Of a stretch of 64,000 bases of DNA, positions 7,791 to 13,851 are shown in pieces. The notes below the pieces were generated by a model that was given only the letters and a program-made list of their open reading frames with translations, was not told the origin of the DNA and did not search any database. The position numbers and the translations under genes were made by a program. This DNA comes from a virus: IMG/VR virus record IMGVR_UViG_3300010885_018971, positions 26,796 to 90,795 of that record; one strand, 5' to 3'. The stretch's first letter is position 1. The number at the start of each line of letters is the position of its first letter.

Positions 7791-7844
7791 TATTGCTGTA
7801 TGAAATGATGTAAAAGGTGTTCTGGACGGGAGTTCGATTCTCCC

Positions 7845-7894
7845 CACCTCCACCAAAATTCATTATTGTGTAGTAGTGAGTTTTGGTGGGGGTG
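7845..7894 (+). other. tmRNA precursor hairpin containing the excised spacer
   Basis: Positions i and j with i+j=15739 pair from 7845/7894 to 7867/7872, giving 23 consecutive pairs (a few G-T wobbles) and a four-base loop GTGT. The first seven pairs are the mature acceptor stem. The rest joins the encoded CCA end to the 5' end of the coding half and would be removed by RNase processing to give two RNA pieces. Confidence 0.85.
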
Positions 7895-7971
7895 ACTAGG
7901 TTTCGACAGGGCAATAAGTAACTGAGTGGACAGCACGAGACAGATACTCGTAAAAAGTAAATAAAGTAAAC

Positions 7972-8004
7972 GCAAACGACTCACAGTTCGCATTGGCAGC
8001 CTAA
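7972..8004 (+). other. tmRNA tag peptide frame, ANDSQFALAA
   Basis: Codons GCA AAC GAC TCA CAG TTC GCA TTG GCA GCC TAA. Like known tags it begins AND and ends ALAA, the signal recognised by ClpXP and related proteases. The tag resembles beta- and gammaproteobacterial tags more than typical alphaproteobacterial ones. Confidence 0.92.
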
Positions 8005-8172
8005 ACGCTGACTAGGGTTTCGGTAGGTTTCCTCGTAACAGAATAACCTACCACTGTTAGTTAGTCTATGCTTGATGCCAGCAACCGATACCTTAGTATC
8101 TCGTACTGAACACATTGCGACGAATCTGACAAGTTGATAGTATTTTTTAAAACTTTTTCTAAGGAAATTCAA

Positions 8173-8355
8173 ATGAAAACATTGATCGCTACAATTTTGT
8201 CCGCATTCGCATTAACATCTTTCGCTGCTGACGCACCTAAACCTGCTCCAGCTGCACCTGCTGCTGCACCTTCTGCTCCAGCTGCACCAGCAGCTAAAAA
8301 AGTAGAAGAGAAGAAAGTGGAAGCTAAGAAAGAAGAAAAGAAAGCATCTAAGTAA
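8173..8355 (+). CDS. small secreted Ala/Pro/Lys-rich protein (60 aa)
   Basis: I start at ATG 8173, preceded by AAGGAAAT; an upstream in-frame ATG would extend into the tmRNA end. The N-terminus MKTLIATILSAFALTSFA is a signal peptide with probable cleavage before ADAPK. The mature part is an Ala/Pro segment followed by a Lys/Glu-rich tail and has no globular core. Comparable short secreted proteins occur in betaproteobacterial genomes, so transfer from the host is possible. It probably acts in the periplasm. Function unknown. Confidence 0.6.
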   Translation: MKTLIATILSAFALTSFAADAPKPAPAAPAAAPSAPAAPAAKKVEEKKVEAKKEEKKASK

Positions 8356-8871
8356 ATGAGATGTGCCGTACTCTGTAATGGACCAAGTCGTAGTCTTTAC
8401 GTACCATCTACAGAGTACGGATTTGTCATGGGTTGTAATATACCATGGACTACAGTTGATGCAACTATAGTTCTTGATGAAGAGGTAGTTAGGTTGTGGG
8501 CAAAGAAACCAGATCTAATTACAGTTCCAACATATTTTTCAGTTAAAGCATGGCAAGAAACTGATGCAATAAAGAAACGTGATTTCTTTAGACCATTTTT
8601 AGTTAAAACAATAACTCCAAAATATCCATATCATTCTAGTGGACATAATGCTGTTGAACAGGTTATTACCAAAGGTTATACGAACATAGATATATTTGGA
8701 TGTGATTCTTGGTTTAGTAAAGTAGGAAGATCTTATACAAGAACGCATATTAAAGAAGGTGGAATCGTTGATGGAGATATGAGACATATCGAAGGATGGC
8801 GCACCCGATGGAAAGAAATAATGGACAAACATTCAGAAGTAACATTAAATTTTATAGGGGAAACTAAATGA
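8356..8871 (+). CDS. conserved phage protein, possible Rossmann-like fold (171 aa)
   Basis: It begins directly after the preceding stop codon. MRCAVLCNGPSRS at the N-terminus, VMGCNIPW, an ILD-type strand and a later SSGHNAVEQVITKGYTNIDIFGCD suggest an alpha/beta nucleotide- or sugar-binding fold. This is reminiscent of DUF115/MptE-like or glycosyltransferase-associated proteins. I know related sequences as phage hypotheticals. It overlaps the next gene by ATGA and sits between two genes for small secreted proteins. Confidence 0.55.
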   Translation: MRCAVLCNGPSRSLYVPSTEYGFVMGCNIPWTTVDATIVLDEEVVRLWAKKPDLITVPTYFSVKAWQETDAIKKRDFFRPFLVKTITPKYPYHSSGHNAVEQVITKGYTNIDIFGCDSWFSKVGRSYTRTHIKEGGIVDGDMRHIEGWRTRWKEIMDKHSEVTLNFIGETK

Positions 8872-9056
8872 AACATTTACTAGCAATTATAGCAATGGCT
8901 GTTGCTTCTACTGCATTTGCAGCTGAGCCAGCGAAGAAAGAACCAGCGAAGAAAGTTGAGAAGTGCATTCCTAGCAAAGAAGTAGTTTGTCAGGATTCTT
9001 TGAAAGGCAAAGAGCGTCCTACACCAAAGAAGAAAAAAGAAGAAACTACTAAATAA
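8868..9056 (+). CDS. small secreted Lys-rich protein with two cysteines (62 aa)
   Basis: MKHLLAIIAMAVASTAFAAEP is a clear signal peptide, with likely cleavage after AFA. The mature peptide contains two cysteines (KCIPSKEVVCQD) that could form a disulfide in the periplasm, and a strongly basic tail. It resembles the protein encoded at 8173-8355 in its design of signal peptide plus charged low-complexity tail, although the two are not obviously homologous. It overlaps the upstream gene by ATGA. Function unknown. Confidence 0.6.
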   Translation: MKHLLAIIAMAVASTAFAAEPAKKEPAKKVEKCIPSKEVVCQDSLKGKERPTPKKKKEETTK

Positions 9057-9117
9057 TTCGTGGGTTGTAGGTACCCAATAAAACCTTCATTACACAACAC
9101 ACAAAAAGGAGTAAATT

Positions 9118-9393
9118 ATGTCAAATTTGACACCATTCGAGATTCGCCTTGAATTACTAAAAATGGCGAAAGACATGCTTAACGATGAGTATTACGGTAA
9201 GCGTGAAGTAATTAGCAACGACTGGCAAACTAAAGTCGAATCTGCTAAAATCAATGGAGGCACGATTCCTGATCATCCAGGATTCCCTGCTATCCCATCT
9301 GAACACGATATCATTGCTAAGGCGCAAGTCTTAAATGGTTTCGTTTCAAACGTCCCCACAACAATAGAAAAGACTAGCAAGAAGTCTACCTAA
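9118..9393 (+). CDS. conserved T4-like phage protein (91 aa)
   Basis: The ATG follows AAAGGAG. MSNLTPFEIRLELLKMAKDML and DEYYGKREV at the N-terminus are a highly conserved block in cyanophage-like T4 phages, where the protein is annotated only as hypothetical. The N-terminal half is helical and the C-terminal half less ordered, with a Lys/Thr-rich end. A 60-base leader with no evident promoter separates it from the previous gene. Confidence 0.65.
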   Translation: MSNLTPFEIRLELLKMAKDMLNDEYYGKREVISNDWQTKVESAKINGGTIPDHPGFPAIPSEHDIIAKAQVLNGFVSNVPTTIEKTSKKST

Positions 9394-9408
9394 TACGGGA
9401 TTGGGAGG

Positions 9409-9427
9409 ACTTGCTCACGCAAGTTTT
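9409..9427 (+). terminator. short hairpin with T/C tail
   Basis: ACTTGC-TCAC-GCAAGT (9409-9424) followed by TTTCCC. The stem is only six pairs and the T tract is short, so it could be a weak terminator or a processing or stability element between the two flanking genes. Confidence 0.35.
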
Positions 9428-9450
9428 CCCTTAACTAATTAAGGAGAAAT

Positions 9451-9966
9451 ATGCGAGTATATTTAAAAATACTTCTAATAATTACAACGATGGTAGGTGC
9501 CACTGCATATGTGACATCCATACCTCAAGAACAAAAATTATTCAATGTCAGATATAAAGAACTAACATCTGATGTAAGAAAACAAATTGATTGTCTTGCA
9601 GATAACATTTACTTCGAAGCAGGACATGAACCAGAAGAAGGCAAAATTGCAGTTGCCTTGGTTACACTTAATAGAACGCAAGATCCTAGGTTTCCAAAAG
9701 AAATTTGCTCTGTAGTCAAACAGAAGGTAAACTTAGTGTGTCAGTTCTCTTGGATCTGTGAACCCATGAAAGCAATAAAACATAATGATGTATACAGAAA
9801 GTCTCAAGATGTGGCTTTGCATGTATATGCTAATTATGAAATGATTGATGACATTACAAATGGTGCACTTTACTACCATGCAGACTACGTGAATCCAGGA
9901 TGGAAGTTGAAAAAGACTAAAGTCATTGGCCGACATATTTTTTATAAAGAAGGCAGTAAAATCTAA
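9451..9966 (+). CDS. SleB/Hydrolase_2-type cell wall hydrolase (171 aa)
   Basis: An N-terminal hydrophobic segment (about residues 5-22) serves as a signal or signal anchor. It is followed by DCLADNIYFEAGHEPEEGKI, the hallmark of the SleB cell-wall hydrolase family, with the catalytic glutamate at E56. AVALVTLNRTQDPRFP and GALYYHADYVNPGW are further family blocks. Such enzymes act as lytic transglycosylase or amidase-like endolysins. The N-terminal segment would allow export by the host Sec system without a holin. It overlaps the ClpP-like gene at its stop codon. Confidence 0.75.
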   Translation: MRVYLKILLIITTMVGATAYVTSIPQEQKLFNVRYKELTSDVRKQIDCLADNIYFEAGHEPEEGKIAVALVTLNRTQDPRFPKEICSVVKQKVNLVCQFSWICEPMKAIKHNDVYRKSQDVALHVYANYEMIDDITNGALYYHADYVNPGWKLKKTKVIGRHIFYKEGSKI

Positions 9967-10526
9967 TGATGAACAAATTAAACCTCCAGCTGAATGAATC
10001 TTCTGATTCTAGGCATTCGTTTTTTCTATTGATGGAGGAAATTACTCTTGCTACATGTAAGCAAGCAGTTGAGTGGATATTCGAAGCCAACTTTGCTGAA
10101 GAAACACCTGACCGATTAAATATGGTCATAACTTCTCCAGGTGGTGATTTGAATGCCGCATTTGCTTTGGTTGATACCATGCGTGGATCTTCCATTCCAA
10201 TTCGAACAATTGGACTTGGACAGATTGCTTCAGCTGGACTTATGATTTTCATTGCTGGTGAAGCAGGACAGCGTATTCTTACACCGAATACTTCTATCTT
10301 GTCACATCAGTACTCATGGGGTGCTTTTGGTAAGGAGCATGAGTTGTTTGCACAAATTAAAGAATTTGACTTGACAACCAAACGTATGATTGCTCATTAC
10401 AAAAAATGCACTGGATTAAAAGAAGATCAGATTCGTGAATACTTATTGCCACCACAAGATGTTTGGCTGAGTGCTCAAGAAGCTAAAAAATTAGGACTAT
10501 GCGATGACGTTAAAGAACTTAAGTAA
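9966..10526 (+). CDS. ClpP-like serine protease (186 aa)
   Basis: TSPGGDLNAAFALVDTM and GLGQIASAGLMIFIAG match ClpP. The triad is present: S89 in the IASAG motif, H114 in LSHQYS, and D165 in QDVWLSAQEA. Length is close to host ClpP, although the N-terminal axial loops appear different. Phage ClpP-like proteases are common in aquatic T4-like phages and may act in prohead maturation or selective proteolysis. Here it lies under 2 kb from a tmRNA gene whose tag is a degradation signal for Clp proteases. ATG 9969 is an equally possible start. Confidence 0.8.
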   Translation: MMNKLNLQLNESSDSRHSFFLLMEEITLATCKQAVEWIFEANFAEETPDRLNMVITSPGGDLNAAFALVDTMRGSSIPIRTIGLGQIASAGLMIFIAGEAGQRILTPNTSILSHQYSWGAFGKEHELFAQIKEFDLTTKRMIAHYKKCTGLKEDQIREYLLPPQDVWLSAQEAKKLGLCDDVKELK

Positions 10527-10695
10527 ATTTGTTCGTTATTCTGGAATTTGGGTTAGTTTCGTACTTAACCCTTATCATTGGAGACTTGAATTTAAATTCA
10601 TGCATCCAGATGAGTTGAATCCAAACATGCGTGGATTCTTTGTTTCACTTTTACCCTTAACAGTAAGAGTGGTTGTTGATGATGGAACTTGGTAA
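10504..10695 (+). CDS. conserved small phage protein (63 aa)
   Basis: It overlaps the end of the ClpP-like gene by 23 bases. KFVRYSGIWVSFVLNPYHWR and a C-terminal LPLTVRVVVDDGTW form a conserved pattern in small hypotheticals of cyanophage-like T4 phages. It is basic in the N-terminal half and has no clear membrane span. Function unknown. Confidence 0.6.
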   Translation: MTLKNLSKFVRYSGIWVSFVLNPYHWRLEFKFMHPDELNPNMRGFFVSLLPLTVRVVVDDGTW

Positions 10696-10698
10696 ATT

Positions 10699-10920
10699 AT
10701 GGAGAACTCTTTGAATAAAAATCTGTTAACTCTAGTTATTGGGATAGTTATGATTGCAACGACTTTAATCGGTTGTTTGACGTACTATCATTTGAATCAG
10801 TTGCAAGCGATGAAATCCAACATAGAATCTGCAATCGTCAAGGGAATCGACCCAGTTGCAGTTAGGTGTTCGTACGACTCGAATACTACGGTCTGTGCCC
10901 TCTACGCGAGTCGAAAATAA
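10699..10920 (+). CDS. single-span membrane protein (73 aa)
   Basis: A short polar N-terminus is followed by a hydrophobic helix (about residues 9-31) and a small extra-membrane domain with two cysteines (RCSYDSNTTVCALY). This gives the topology of an N-in anchored periplasmic peptide with a possible disulfide. It is the last gene before the promoter at 10,954. It could be a spanin-like or immunity protein, but nothing specific supports that. Confidence 0.5.
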   Translation: MENSLNKNLLTLVIGIVMIATTLIGCLTYYHLNQLQAMKSNIESAIVKGIDPVAVRCSYDSNTTVCALYASRK

Positions 10921-10953
10921 TCCCCCCAGATCCGTAGGGCATCAAAATATCCC

Positions 10954-10991
10954 TTTACTTTAATTCAAAAATAGGGTATAATTATATTATG
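10954..10991 (+). promoter_or_regulatory. sigma70-like promoter, TTTACT-17-TATAAT
   Basis: TTTACT (10954-10959), a 17-base spacer, TATAAT (10977-10982), then TATATTATG identical to the sites at 3,398 and 11,546. The fused ATG at 10989 opens only a 15-codon frame ending at 11036, so here the first well-placed long start is the ATG at 11011. Confidence 0.65.
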
Positions 10992-11010
10992 GGAGTGAAC
11001 TGGAAACACT

Positions 11011-11352
11011 ATGCAAATGATACGTACCTCGTTTAAGAAGCTGAAGCCACGCAAGCCGAATGCAAAGCAACGTGACCTCGATAAGTCTTGGGAAGACCTG
11101 CTTAAGAAATATGAGCCCAAGAAGCCGATGACGAAATCGTCGGATGAGTTCTCATATTCACTTGGAAAATCTGCTCGTCGTGAGACGCCTAAGATTCCAA
11201 GTCTTCCATTCACTGGTGGACCATGCACAAAAGCACCAGACAAAGTTTATACTGGAACTATGATGAAGGGTATTGGTACGATGCATAAGTCAAATGCTGT
11301 TCCAATTTTTAGTGATGAAGAAGCAGTTGCTATTGCAACAATGAGGAGATGA
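11011..11352 (+). CDS. conserved T4-like phage hypothetical protein (113 aa)
   Basis: A very basic N-terminal third (FKKLKPRKPNAKQRD) precedes a more ordered C-terminus with GGPCTKAPDKVYTGTMMKGI, MHKSNAVPIFSDEE and an ending IATMRR. I recognise this end as a widespread phage hypothetical. GGAAA lies just before the ATG. A nucleic-acid-binding role would fit the charge but is a guess. It overlaps the next gene. Confidence 0.6.
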   Translation: MQMIRTSFKKLKPRKPNAKQRDLDKSWEDLLKKYEPKKPMTKSSDEFSYSLGKSARRETPKIPSLPFTGGPCTKAPDKVYTGTMMKGIGTMHKSNAVPIFSDEEAVAIATMRR

Positions 11353-11354
11353 TT

Positions 11355-11543
11355 ATGAAAGAGTTTTGCGTTAACTGTGCTGAGAAAGAAGCCCAACTTG
11401 AAATACTTAACCAAAAGTATGAAAGAGAAATGCAGTGTATGCGTGAACAACTGAACAAAGCAAAAAGTGAAAATGAAGCACTTTCGCTTGATGTTGCTTT
11501 TTATGGTGGCAACATCACAAACTTGTCTTGCAATGGAAAATAA
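11355..11543 (+). CDS. short CxxC coiled-coil protein (62 aa)
   Basis: GAGGAG at 11343-11348 favours the ATG at 11355 over the in-frame ATG at 11349. MKEFCVNCAEKEAQLE has a CxxC pair at the N-terminus, followed by a long heptad-like helix (EILNQKYEREMQCMREQLNK). The single CxxC could bind metal on dimerisation. No family is recognised. The next promoter overlaps its 3' end. Confidence 0.5.
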   Translation: MKEFCVNCAEKEAQLEILNQKYEREMQCMREQLNKAKSENEALSLDVAFYGGNITNLSCNGK

Positions 11544-11560
11544 GGTATAATTATATTATG
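11523..11560 (+). promoter_or_regulatory. sigma70-like promoter fused to a start codon
   Basis: TTGTCT (11523-11528), a 17-base spacer, TATAAT (11546-11551), then TATATT and ATG (11558-11560). The ATG lies at the predicted transcription start, as at 3,375. It would drive the block leading to gp33, gp59 and gp32. Confidence 0.7.
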
Positions 11561-11824
11561 AATCCGAACTACACCAAAATCGTATCCTGTGCCTCTGACC
11601 GTAATCCAGTTGGCATTCAAAACATCTACGTTGAACTCCTCACTGATCGCATGAAGTTAGATAAATTCTTCTCCATGTATCTTGATAAGTTTGAACGTAA
11701 GATGGATCCCGACAAAACTAATACACCTATCTGGGCTCTTTACAAAAAGAAACTCAAAGAATATGGTGACCTACAACAAGCCATTAAAGTGGCTGAATAC
11801 TATCTAAAGAAAAGTTATGTTTAA
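11558..11824 (+). CDS. hypothetical protein at the dsbA position (88 aa)
   Basis: The start MNPNYTKIVS coincides with the expected transcription start, and no Shine-Dalgarno sequence fits. The protein is helical and basic toward the end. In T4 the gene before 33 is dsbA, an 89-residue DNA-binding protein. This product has the same size and position, but I see no sequence similarity to DsbA, so equivalence is only positional. It overlaps gp33 by eight bases. Confidence 0.6.
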   Translation: MNPNYTKIVSCASDRNPVGIQNIYVELLTDRMKLDKFFSMYLDKFERKMDPDKTNTPIWALYKKKLKEYGDLQQAIKVAEYYLKKSYV

Positions 11825-12032
11825 AAATTCAAACGAATTTTCACTTCACATTGAACAGTTAGTCAAAGAGAAACGAATCAATCACATGGACGCTGTACTT
11901 GAATACTGTAAAGATAATTTCCTTGAACCAGGAGATGTTTCAAAACTTATCAATAAGTCTCTTAAGGATAAAATTGAGATGAACTTTCGTGAATTGAATT
12001 ACTTACCCAAACAGGCTCAATTGGATGTTTAA
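11817..12032 (+). CDS. 33: gp33-like late transcription coactivator (71 aa)
   Basis: The pattern of two helices with DAVLEYCKDNFLEPGDVSKLI and a C-terminal KDKIEMNFRELNYLP matches my recollection of the short gp33 proteins of cyanophage-like T4 phages. Its place directly before gene 59 and gene 32 reproduces T4 order. gp33 bridges the phage late sigma factor and the sliding clamp to host RNA polymerase at late promoters. The late-type boxes ahead of structural genes fit its presence. gp55 is not in the window. Confidence 0.65.
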   Translation: MFKNSNEFSLHIEQLVKEKRINHMDAVLEYCKDNFLEPGDVSKLINKSLKDKIEMNFRELNYLPKQAQLDV

Positions 12033-12646
12033 TGGACGGATTTAAGGCATATAAGTATTACATTGCAATTAAACTACACTTCACAAAAGATTCCTTTGAT
12101 GTTTTCAAAAATCGTGGAACAGTCAAAGGTACTCGTGAAGCATTTAACGCAAGAAACGATAGATACATGTTTGAGAAGTTAGCTCGTAAATACCCAGTCG
12201 ATAAAGATCTGATTCAGTTCTATGTTGCAAACTACGCTTATGGTAATGAAAATGTTATATATGCAATTGAAGAAGCTGACTCATACCTTATGGAATGGAA
12301 TAAACGTAAACAATCTATCACCAAGATCTTTGCAGATGATCTAAATAAGATCTTGATGGATGCATACAAACGCAAACTTAAAGAACCATCTATTTTAAAT
12401 TTTACTTTAAATCAATATCCAAGTATACTTAACCTATACCTTGGAAAACAAATTGGGATTGAAACTCTTAGGATCTTAGATGACGTAGCTACTTTAATTC
12501 AACCATGGAAAGAAAATGCTTCCATGACTCTGCTTTGGGAAAATGAAATACGCAGAGTTGAAAAAGCAAAAGGGTTTGTTAAATATGATAAAGAAAAAAC
12601 TGAAAATCTTTATCAAGAGTTCTTGAAAGAAATCAAAGAGTTGTAA
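12032..12646 (+). CDS. 59: gp59-like helicase loader (204 aa)
   Basis: It overlaps gp33 as TAATG. The N-terminal KAYKYYIAIKLHFTKDSFDVFKNRG is followed by RNDRYMFEKLARKY and a long helical C-terminus. Both correspond to T4 gp59, in which similar words (KLYLMIKQH, RRDKYFFQKLSEKY) occur. gp59 binds fork DNA and gp32 and loads the gp41 helicase. Length is close to the 217 residues of T4 gp59, and it sits between 33 and 32 as in T4. Confidence 0.8.
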   Translation: MDGFKAYKYYIAIKLHFTKDSFDVFKNRGTVKGTREAFNARNDRYMFEKLARKYPVDKDLIQFYVANYAYGNENVIYAIEEADSYLMEWNKRKQSITKIFADDLNKILMDAYKRKLKEPSILNFTLNQYPSILNLYLGKQIGIETLRILDDVATLIQPWKENASMTLLWENEIRRVEKAKGFVKYDKEKTENLYQEFLKEIKEL

Positions 12647-12647
12647 A

Positions 12648-12866
12648 ATGGGTAAGACATTTTTAAAGAATCCGAAGCGATTCGATGACGAGATTCCTGG
12701 CCAGCGTTCTGGGAAAAACAGTAAGCATTCCAATGGGAAGAAAACTGGTGGTATGAAAACGCTAAATAGTTATGTTGAAGATTATGATGATCCTTTCGAG
12801 GATGAATTTGAAATTAAAGATGAGATTTTCATAAAACATACTAAACAAAACGACGATACTAATTAA
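12648..12866 (+). CDS. small charged protein between gp59 and gp32 (72 aa)
   Basis: MGKTFLKNPKRFDDE and KHSNGKKTGGMKTLNSYVEDYDD form a basic N-terminal half followed by a strongly acidic C-terminus. It appears largely disordered. Small genes of this type are found at this spot in cyanophage-like genomes. An interaction with replication proteins is possible from position alone. Confidence 0.55.
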   Translation: MGKTFLKNPKRFDDEIPGQRSGKNSKHSNGKKTGGMKTLNSYVEDYDDPFEDEFEIKDEIFIKHTKQNDDTN

Positions 12867-12890
12867 TACTTTTATACAAAGGAAATACAA

Positions 12891-13805
12891 ATGGATATTC
12901 AAACACTCCGCAAAATGCGTTCTTCTGACTTCGGCAAAATCGCTGGAGAATTCGAGAAAATCGCAAATCCCCAAACCCAATCTAAGTCATATGCTGACGA
13001 TCGCTTCTGGAAACTTGAAGGCGACAAAGCAGGTAATGGTACAGCCACCATTCGTTTTCTACCACGTGTAGAAGGTGATGAGTTGCCATGGGTTCGTATC
13101 TTTTCTCATGGTTTCCAAGGACCAACTGGTAAGTGGTACATTGAGAACTCACTAACTACTCTTGGTGAGAATGATCCTGTTGGTGAATTGAACACCAAAC
13201 TTTGGAATTCAGGTTCTGACGCAAACAAGAAAATTGCTCAGGCTCAGAAACGTCGCCTATCTTTCATTGCCAATGTTTTGATCGTATCTGATCCAAAGCA
13301 TCCTGAGAATGAAGGTCAGGTTAAGTTGTTTAAGTTCGGTAAGAAAATCTTTGACAAGATCATGGATAAGGCTCGCCCAACTTATGAAGACGAGACACCT
13401 GTAAATGTGTTTGACTTGTGGGAAGGTGCTAACTTCAAACTGCGCATGCGCAAGAAAGATGGTTACACTAATTATGATGAGTCTTCATTCCAAGATCCTT
13501 CAGCTATCACTGAGGATGAAGAAAAGATGTTGGCTATTGTAAATGCTCAAACTAAATTGTCTGAGTTTACAGATCGCAAGAACTTTAAATCTTATGATGA
13601 GTTGAAGAAAAAACTTGAAGAAGTTCTTTCTGGTGATGCGTTCTCTTCAAAATCTGCTGCTGAGATTGCTGAAGAAGAAGATCGTCCAGTGGCTGCTGCA
13701 CCACAGATTAAATCTGTTCCAGCACCAAAGTCAAAGGAAGTCTCTTTGACTGATGACGATGAAGACGTAATGTCTTACTTTAAGAAAATCGCTCAAGAAA
13801 ATTGA
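12891..13805 (+). CDS. 32: gp32 single-stranded DNA-binding protein (304 aa)
   Basis: FLPRVEGDELPWVRIFSHGF, KWYIENSLTT and NVLIVSDPKHPENEGQVKLF align with the OB-fold core of T4 gp32. The WEGANFKLRMRKKDGYTNYDESSF block follows, and the acidic C-terminal tail (TDDDEDVMSYFKK) is the protein-interaction tail. The T4 zinc ligands C77, C87 and C90 are replaced; no cysteine is visible in the protein, and H73 remains. Cyanophage gp32 is similarly non-zinc, to my knowledge. It coats ssDNA in replication, recombination and repair. It is followed by a strong bidirectional terminator. Confidence 0.92.
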   Translation: MDIQTLRKMRSSDFGKIAGEFEKIANPQTQSKSYADDRFWKLEGDKAGNGTATIRFLPRVEGDELPWVRIFSHGFQGPTGKWYIENSLTTLGENDPVGELNTKLWNSGSDANKKIAQAQKRRLSFIANVLIVSDPKHPENEGQVKLFKFGKKIFDKIMDKARPTYEDETPVNVFDLWEGANFKLRMRKKDGYTNYDESSFQDPSAITEDEEKMLAIVNAQTKLSEFTDRKNFKSYDELKKKLEEVLSGDAFSSKSAAEIAEEEDRPVAAAPQIKSVPAPKSKEVSLTDDDEDVMSYFKKIAQEN

Positions 13806-13821
13806 TTGATTGATGCTTAGC

Positions 13822-13848
13822 AAAAAGCCACCGAAAGGTGGCTTTTTT
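13822..13848. terminator. bidirectional rho-independent terminator
   Basis: AAAAAGCCACC-GAAA-GGTGGCTTTTTT forms an 11-pair stem with a GNRA-type loop and T tracts on both strands. It lies between the converging gp32 and gp29 genes and can end transcription from both sides. Confidence 0.9.
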
Positions 13849-13851
13849 CAT

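Larger units (their letters stand above)
7791..8139 (+). ncRNA. ssrA: circularly permuted (two-piece) tmRNA
   Basis: The 3' acceptor half lies upstream of the 5' half. T stem GGGAG/CTCCC with loop TTCGATT is at 7828-7844, then the acceptor strand CACCTCC and an encoded ACCA end at 7855. The 5' half starts at 7888 with GGGGGTGAC and the tmRNA-typical TTTCGACAGGG. It continues through CTCGTAAAAAG to a resume codon and the tag frame at 7972-8004. A hairpin GGTAGGTT/AACCTACC (8022-8052) follows, as expected for a tmRNA helix or pseudoknot. TATTGC (7791-7796) could pair with GCAATA (7911-7916). In cells tmRNA, with SmpB, rescues stalled ribosomes and tags the nascent protein for proteolysis. Two-piece tmRNAs are known from alphaproteobacteria, some cyanobacteria and some betaproteobacteria. 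The exact outer ends are estimates. Confidence 0.92.

Noticed and set aside
7821-7855. T arm and CCA end suggesting a tRNA gene
   Set aside because: There is no anticodon arm or D arm upstream. The partner strand of the acceptor stem is downstream at 7888-7894, so it is the acceptor half of the permuted tmRNA.
7574-7993. 139-codon minus-strand open frame across the tmRNA
   Set aside because: It is antisense to the tmRNA and the end of the nuclease gene, has no ribosome site and no protein-like composition. The RNA structure and tag explain the sequence.
10989-11036. 15-codon ORF from the ATG fused to the 10,954 promoter
   Set aside because: It is too short to support as a gene, although it could be a leader peptide. 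The overlapping 113-residue frame from 11011 is the real gene.
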